A DNA stretch of 19,608 nt from JAQVWU01 sp964628455 (lineage in GTDB: Bacteria; Bacillota; Clostridia; Oscillospirales; CAG-272): contig CAZVPD010000061.1 of the NCBI GenBank assembly GCA_964628455.1, positions 1 through 19,608 on the forward strand, read 5' to 3'. The translations under genes and the position numbers were made by a program. The notes under the pieces are model-generated. The model was not told the origin of the DNA. It was given only the letters and a program-made list of their open reading frames with translations, and ran no database searches. Below, one piece after another: positions 15,077-19,608 of the stretch; position 1 is the first letter of the stretch; the number at the start of each line of letters is the position of its first letter.

Positions 15077-15163
15077 CATAAAGGGACAATGGTGTCTGAA
15101 AGCTGAAAGGTGAAAAAACTTTGCGGCATTCGGATGCTTATTTTATTTTAAGGAGAAATATCC
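15077..15163 (+). promoter_or_regulatory. 5' leader of the glutamate synthase-purine operon
   Basis: An 87-nt untranslated leader. It contains a small stem-loop GCAT-TCGG-ATGC (15126-15137 region) followed by an interrupted T-run (TTATTTTATTTT) directly before the SD AGGAGA (15151-15156). This could be a weak attenuator or an SD-accessibility element. No known riboswitch consensus was recognised by eye. Confidence 0.45.
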
Positions 15164-16261
15164 GTGTTAAAAGAAGGGCAAAAAGGTAATCGTATTCCCG
15201 CCGGCTGTGCCGTATCGGGTATATTCTCGAGAGACGGTACACGTATCAACGGCAGTAAAATTATAAAATCAATAGCACTGATGCATGAACGTTCCAACGG
15301 TCTGGGCGGGGGATTTGCCGGTTACGGTATATACCCCGAATACAGCGAATTTTATGCTTTCCATGTGTTTTATGATAATATAAAAGCTAAAGAGGAATGT
15401 GAAAGTTTCATTGACAGAAATTTCGATGTGATAAACTTATCAAAGATCCCGATTAAAAAAACAAAAAAAATCACCAATGAACCTCTGATCTGGCGTTATT
15501 TCGTGTATCCGCTTCCGACAAAACTTGCGGACAGCCAGCTTGAAATCAATGAATTTGTAGCGGAAAGCGTGATTCGGGTCAATACCGAAATTGAAGGCGC
15601 CTATATATTTTCAAGCGGTAAGAACATGGGTGTTTTTAAGGCAGTCGGTTATCCCGAAGATGTCGGTGAATTTTATCGTCTTGATGATTACGCGGGATAT
15701 CTCTGGACAGCTCACGGGCGATATCCCACAAACACACCCGGCTGGTGGGGGGGAGCTCATCCGTTTGCTTTGCTTGATTATTCTGTCGTGCATAACGGTG
15801 AAATTTCTTCATATGACGCAAACAGGCGCTACATCGAAATGTTCGGTTATAAATGCACTTTACTGACCGACACCGAAGTTATAACATATATAGTTGATTT
15901 TCTTGTGCGAAGACAGGGACTGACTTTAAAAGAAATGGCCGATGTCATCGCGGCGCCTTTTTGGATTGATATAGAACGCAGGAGTGAGGAAGACCGCATA
16001 AAGCTGACATATCTGCGCAACGCGTTTTCAAGCCTGCTGATAACCGGACCCTTCTCGATCCTTTTAGGATTTAACGGCGGAATTATGGCGTTGAACGACC
16101 GTTTAAAACTTCGTTCGATGGTTATAGGAGAAAAAGACAACATGGTCTATATCGCCAGTGAGGAATCCGCAATAAAAATTATCGAACCGAACATCGACAG
16201 GATATGGGCTCCGCGCGGCGGTGAAGCGGTTATTTACACGCTTGACAGAGGATTAAAATAA
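15164..16261 (+). CDS. Glutamate synthase glutaminase subunit (class II glutamine amidotransferase)
   Basis: Ntn-hydrolase-type glutaminase of 365 aa that releases ammonia from glutamine for the synthase partner. Cys15 (IPAGCAVSG) is the likely N-terminal nucleophile, implying removal of a 14-residue propeptide, as in Bacillus PurF. Substrate-binding motifs follow: AHGRYPTNTPGWWGGAHPF (glutamine carboxylate Arg) and VVHNGEIS (oxyanion Asn), then LLTDTEV. It starts at GTG 15164, with AGGAGA 7 nt upstream. Its stop overlaps the ATG of the next gene by one base, so the two subunits are coupled. It corresponds to the separate amidotransferase subunit of archaeal/clostridial split glutamate synthases rather than to PurF, which has a phosphoribosyltransferase domain absent here. 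Confidence 0.88.
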   Translation: MLKEGQKGNRIPAGCAVSGIFSRDGTRINGSKIIKSIALMHERSNGLGGGFAGYGIYPEYSEFYAFHVFYDNIKAKEECESFIDRNFDVINLSKIPIKKTKKITNEPLIWRYFVYPLPTKLADSQLEINEFVAESVIRVNTEIEGAYIFSSGKNMGVFKAVGYPEDVGEFYRLDDYAGYLWTAHGRYPTNTPGWWGGAHPFALLDYSVVHNGEISSYDANRRYIEMFGYKCTLLTDTEVITYIVDFLVRRQGLTLKEMADVIAAPFWIDIERRSEEDRIKLTYLRNAFSSLLITGPFSILLGFNGGIMALNDRLKLRSMVIGEKDNMVYIASEESAIKIIEPNIDRIWAPRGGEAVIYTLDRGLK

Positions 16262-17766
16262 TGGCCATAGATTTCTTTTATCCGGAATATGAAGTTATAC
16301 GTAATCCGGCGCGATGCATCAGCTGCCGAGTATGTGAACGGCAGTGTGCAAATGAAGTACACTCATACGATAAAGAATCATCTCAGATGATCGCCGATGA
16401 TTCCAAATGTGTCAACTGCCACAGATGTGTTTCTCTCTGTCCTACGAGAGCGCTTAAAATTGTTAAGTCAGACCATACCTTCCGTGAAAATGCAAACTGG
16501 GAAGGCAGTATAATCAGTGAAATATATAAGCAGGCCGGCAGCGGCGGCGTATTGCTTTCGTCAATGGGCAATCCGAAACAATATCCCGTATACTGGGATA
16601 AAATTGTTATCAATGCATCTCAGGTAACCAATCCTTCGATTGATCCTTTACGCGAACCAATGGAAACAATCACTTTCCTCGGACAGAAACCGGCAAAGAT
16701 AGAACGGGACGAAAACGGCAGATTAATAAATAATTTAAAACCTCAGCTTAAGCTCTCCGTTCCGGTCATGTTTTCGGCAATGTCATACGGTTCGATCAGT
16801 TATAATGCGCATGAAAGTCTTGCCAGAGCGGCACAGGAACTCGGGATCTATTATAATACGGGTGAAGGCGGTCTTCACGAGGATTTTTACAAATACGGAC
16901 CCAATACAATCGTCCAGGTTGCCTCGGGACGTTTCGGTGTTCATCCGGATTACCTGAATGCAGGCGCCGCTATAGAAATAAAAATGGGACAGGGAGCGAA
17001 ACCGGGGATCGGCGGTCATCTGCCCGGGACAAAAATCGTAGGCGACATATCGAAAACCCGTATGATTCCGGAAGGTTCGGATGCCATATCACCGGCTCCG
17101 CACCATGACATCTATTCGATTGAAGATCTGCATCAGCTTGTGATGTCATTGAAGGAAGCGACTCATTATAAAAAACCGGTAATCGTTAAAATTGCTGCTG
17201 TTCACAACGTTGCCGCAATTGCTTCTGGTATAGCCCGAAGCGGAGCGGATATCATCGCAATTGACGGATTCAGAGGCGGAACCGGTGCAGCTCCTTCACG
17301 CATAAGGGATAATGTCGGGATTCCGATTGAACTGGCTCTTGCGTCGGTTGATGCAAGACTTCGCGATGAGGGTATCAGGGGTGAAGTATCTCTGGTTGCC
17401 GGCGGGTCGATCCGAAGCAGTGCCGATGTTGTAAAAGCCATTGCCCTGGGGGCCGATGCGGTTTATATAGCAACGGGCGCTCTGATTGCCCTCGGATGCC
17501 ATCTATGCAGGAGCTGTCATAGCGGTAAATGCAACTGGGGCATAGCAACACAGCGTCCCGAACTTGTCCGAAGACTGAATCCCGATATAGGATACATACG
17601 GCTTGTTCGTTTAATCCATGCATGGACACATGAGATTAAAGAAATGATGGGCGGAATGGGGATAAATTCGATTGAAGCTCTTAGGGGAAATCGATTAATG
17701 CTTCGGGGAGTCGGTTTGAATGAAACCGAACTTCATATATTAGGTATAAGTCATGCAGGTCAATAA
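16261..17766 (+). CDS. Glutamate synthase FMN/iron-sulfur subunit (archaeal type)
   Basis: Catalytic subunit of 501 aa that would form glutamate from 2-oxoglutarate and ammonia on FMN. The N terminus has two ferredoxin [4Fe-4S] motifs: Cys19, 22, 25, 29 and Cys50, 53, 56, 60. The Glu_synthase barrel follows, with SAMSYGSIS, NTGEGGLHED, GQGAKPGIGGHLPG, ISPAPHHDIYSIEDL and GFRGGTGAAP. The [3Fe-4S] motif is C413-x5-C419-H-x3-C424, with an additional Cys416, before NWGIATQ. There is no GXGXG structural domain here or next door, although split synthases usually have it as a separate subunit. ATG 16261 overlaps the preceding stop by one base. The built-in ferredoxin suggests reduction by ferredoxin or an NADPH partner. 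Confidence 0.9.
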   Translation: MAIDFFYPEYEVIRNPARCISCRVCERQCANEVHSYDKESSQMIADDSKCVNCHRCVSLCPTRALKIVKSDHTFRENANWEGSIISEIYKQAGSGGVLLSSMGNPKQYPVYWDKIVINASQVTNPSIDPLREPMETITFLGQKPAKIERDENGRLINNLKPQLKLSVPVMFSAMSYGSISYNAHESLARAAQELGIYYNTGEGGLHEDFYKYGPNTIVQVASGRFGVHPDYLNAGAAIEIKMGQGAKPGIGGHLPGTKIVGDISKTRMIPEGSDAISPAPHHDIYSIEDLHQLVMSLKEATHYKKPVIVKIAAVHNVAAIASGIARSGADIIAIDGFRGGTGAAPSRIRDNVGIPIELALASVDARLRDEGIRGEVSLVAGGSIRSSADVVKAIALGADAVYIATGALIALGCHLCRSCHSGKCNWGIATQRPELVRRLNPDIGYIRLVRLIHAWTHEIKEMMGGMGINSIEALRGNRLMLRGVGLNETELHILGISHAGQ

Positions 17767-17797
17767 ATATAAATCAGAGCAAATCGAAAGGACGTCA

Positions 17798-18508
17798 ATG
17801 ATGAAAACGTTGGATCTTTTATATGAAGGCAAAGCAAAACAGGTTTTTAAAACAGAGGATCCCGATACGTATATCATAAGATATAAAAACACCGCGACAG
17901 CTTTGAATGGTCAGAGGAAAGAGGAAATCGAGGGAAAAGGCCGGCTGAATTGCGAAATTACCGGAATTATATATCGGATGCTTACGGAAAAAGGCGTTAA
18001 GAATCATTTTATCGAACAATTAAACGAAACCGATATCCTCGTGAAGAAAGTGGTAATCGTTCCGCTTGAAGTGATCGTCCGTAATGTGGCGGCAGGCAGT
18101 TTTTCAAAAAGATACGGGGTTGCGGAAGGAACAAATCTTCTTGCGCCGGTCCTCGAATTCAGTTATAAAAACGATGAACTGAATGATCCGCTGATCAACG
18201 ATTACCATATCATTGCATTGGGAATTGCATCTCGCGATGACCTTGATACCATAACGTCGATGGCATTTGATATCAATAGGCATCTTACGGAATTTTTTAA
18301 AGCAAAGGGAATAAAATTAATCGATTTTAAGATCGAAATCGGACGGTCTGCCGACGGTGAATTCATGCTTGCCGATGAAATTTCGCCTGACACCTGCCGT
18401 TTTTGGGATGCCGGAAGTGACGAAAAACTTGATAAGGACCGTTTCCGGAGAAATCTGGGAAATGTTATCGAAGCGTATGAAGAAATATACAGGAGAATAA
18501 CCCGATGA
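17798..18508 (+). CDS. purC: Phosphoribosylaminoimidazole-succinocarboxamide synthase (SAICAR synthetase)
   Basis: Purine biosynthesis enzyme of 236 aa that joins CAIR and aspartate using ATP. Family motifs run the whole length: LLYEGKAKQVF near the N terminus, the ATP-binding segment with EIEGKGRLN, the signature PLEVIVRNVAAGS, LIDFKIEIG and LADEISPDTCRFWD. Two adjacent ATG codons, 17798 and 17801, follow AAAGGA at 5 and 8 nt; either may be the start. A longer in-frame ATG at 17753 lies inside the preceding gene and has no SD. It is 31 nt after the glutamate synthase subunit and overlaps purB by 4 nt (ATGA), so it belongs to the same operon. Confidence 0.95.
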   Translation: MMKTLDLLYEGKAKQVFKTEDPDTYIIRYKNTATALNGQRKEEIEGKGRLNCEITGIIYRMLTEKGVKNHFIEQLNETDILVKKVVIVPLEVIVRNVAAGSFSKRYGVAEGTNLLAPVLEFSYKNDELNDPLINDYHIIALGIASRDDLDTITSMAFDINRHLTEFFKAKGIKLIDFKIEIGRSADGEFMLADEISPDTCRFWDAGSDEKLDKDRFRRNLGNVIEAYEEIYRRITR

Positions 18509-19608
18509 CTTCTCATGATGTATATGAGACACCTTTGGGACGGCGATATGCAAGCAGGGAAATGCTTCGGATTTTCTCTGATGATATGAAGTTTTCAACC
18601 TGGCGAAAGTTATGGATCGCGCTTGCTGAAAGCGAGAAAGAACTCGGGATCAACATAACCGACGATCAGATCGCTGAAATGCGTGAGCATATTTACGATA
18701 TTGATTATAAACTTGCCGCAGAAAAAGAATCGGTTGTCCGTCATGATGTAATGGCTCACGTTCTGACCTACGGAGAGTGCTGTCCTAAGGCAAAAAGTAT
18801 TATACACCTCGGTGCGACATCCTGTTATGTCGGGGATAACACGGATATTATTCAGATGAAATCAGCTCTTCTTCAAATAAAAAAACTGCTTGTAAATACC
18901 ATTTCCGTACTTGCCGAATTTGCCGATAAAAATAAGAATATTCCTGCTCTGGCTTTCACGCATTTCCAGGCAGCCCAGCCTACAACAGTCGGAAAGCGTG
19001 CTGCTCTCTGGCTGATGGATCTGCTCCTTGACTACGAGCAGGTATGCGGCAGGATAAACGAACTGAGATTACTGGGGTGTAAAGGAACAACAGGTACCGC
19101 GGCAAGCTTTTTGGAATTGTTTAGCGGTGACCATGAGAAAGTAAAGGAACTTGAATTTAAAATAACCGAAAAAATGGGATTTGATTCATTTTATCCTGTC
19201 AGCGGTCAGACATATTCACGTAAAATCGATTTTATTGTTTTGTCTGTATTGTCGGGAATTGCGCAAAGCGCATATAAATTTTCCAATGATTTTCGCCTTT
19301 TATCCCATTTGAAGGAATTCGACGAGCCTTTTGAAGAAAATCAAATCGGATCTTCAGCCATGGCATACAAGCGAAATCCCATGAGAAGCGAAAGAATCGC
19401 GTCGCTTTCACGCTATGTGATATGCGACCTGACCAATCCGGCAATGACTGCCGCTTCTCAGTGGCTGGAAAGAACGCTTGATGACTCTGCAAACAGGCGT
19501 ATAGCCATACCCGAAGCGTTTTTATGTGTAGATGCGGTCCTTTCCCTCTATATTAATGTCATAAGCGGTGCCAGAGTATATACGAAAATGATCGAGCGTC
19601 ATTTAAAG
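18505..19608 (+). CDS. purB: Adenylosuccinate lyase (C-terminal part outside window)
   Basis: The first 368 aa of adenylosuccinate lyase (full proteins are about 430-480 aa), which acts twice in purine synthesis: SAICAR to AICAR and adenylosuccinate to AMP. It belongs to the fumarase/aspartase superfamily. Visible motifs are RHDVMAH, HLGATSCYVGDNTD, THFQAAQPTTVGKR, and the flexible-loop signature IGSSAMAYKRNP with the catalytic Ser. ATG 18505 overlaps the purC stop as ATGA, with AGGAGA (18491-18496) 8 nt upstream. The frame is uninterrupted to the window edge. It acts directly after PurC, which fits the gene order. Confidence 0.95.
   Translation, partial: MTSHDVYETPLGRRYASREMLRIFSDDMKFSTWRKLWIALAESEKELGINITDDQIAEMREHIYDIDYKLAAEKESVVRHDVMAHVLTYGECCPKAKSIIHLGATSCYVGDNTDIIQMKSALLQIKKLLVNTISVLAEFADKNKNIPALAFTHFQAAQPTTVGKRAALWLMDLLLDYEQVCGRINELRLLGCKGTTGTAASFLELFSGDHEKVKELEFKITEKMGFDSFYPVSGQTYSRKIDFIVLSVLSGIAQSAYKFSNDFRLLSHLKEFDEPFEENQIGSSAMAYKRNPMRSERIASLSRYVICDLTNPAMTAASQWLERTLDDSANRRIAIPEAFLCVDAVLSLYINVISGARVYTKMIERHLK

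Noticed and set aside
15089..15106. Five-codon leader peptide in the operon leader
   Set aside because: ATG to TGA is only five sense codons with no run of regulatory codons; such short frames are expected by chance.
15077..15163. Known riboswitch (purine, PRPP/ppGpp ykkC type, glutamine) in the operon leader
   Set aside because: The 87-nt leader does not show the conserved cores of these classes by eye; a covariance-model search would decide.
17753..17797. Longer purC start at ATG 17753
   Set aside because: It begins inside the glutamate synthase gene without an SD and adds residues absent from the family.

Overview
The window looks like part of a chromosome from a low-to-moderate-GC Bacillota (Clostridia-like) bacterium. 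The evidence is strong Shine-Dalgarno sites (GGAGG types), several near-consensus sigma-A promoters with exactly 17-bp spacers, frequent TTG/GTG starts, many lipoprotein signal peptides, and a ferredoxin-type glutamate synthase as found in clostridia and archaea. A run of 10 N at 1612-1621 marks a scaffold gap inside a gene, so this is a draft or metagenome assembly. No mobile element, CRISPR array or phage gene was seen.

Left part (1-5637): a partial tRNA-Leu(UAG) on the minus strand; a minus-strand XRE-type regulator with a C-terminal half made of four 29-residue repeats; a minus-strand sugar-type solute-binding lipoprotein interrupted by the gap; and, divergent from it, a Crp/Fnr-type regulator followed by a NitT/TauT-type ABC transporter (lipoprotein, permease, ATPase). 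A perfect 10-bp inverted repeat covers the -35 box of the solute-binding protein promoter, in the space shared with the Crp/Fnr gene.

Middle (5582-9337): a minus-strand run of rlmA-like rRNA methyltransferase, SpoU-type RNA methyltransferase and a family 1 (EstD/EstA-like) esterase, whose 3' end overlaps the ABC ATPase gene by 56 bp. Divergent from rlmA is a CapA-type lipoprotein that appears to start at an ATC codon.

Catabolic region (9338-14791): a tight minus-strand operon of an enolase-superfamily dehydratase-like enzyme, a degenerate SDR that has lost its catalytic Tyr and Lys, and an intact SDR; a divergent RraA-type aldolase/decarboxylase-like gene; and a convergent Gfo/Idh/MocA-type protein lacking the usual EKP lysine. 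Together these suggest breakdown of a sugar acid or polyol-derived compound. The substrate cannot be read from sequence.

Right part (14792-19608): a perfect promoter (TTGACA-N17-TATAAT) and an 87-nt leader precede an operon of a class II glutamine amidotransferase subunit, an FMN/iron-sulfur glutamate synthase subunit, purC and purB (cut by the window edge). The genes overlap or are closely spaced, so nitrogen assimilation and purine synthesis appear to be transcribed together.
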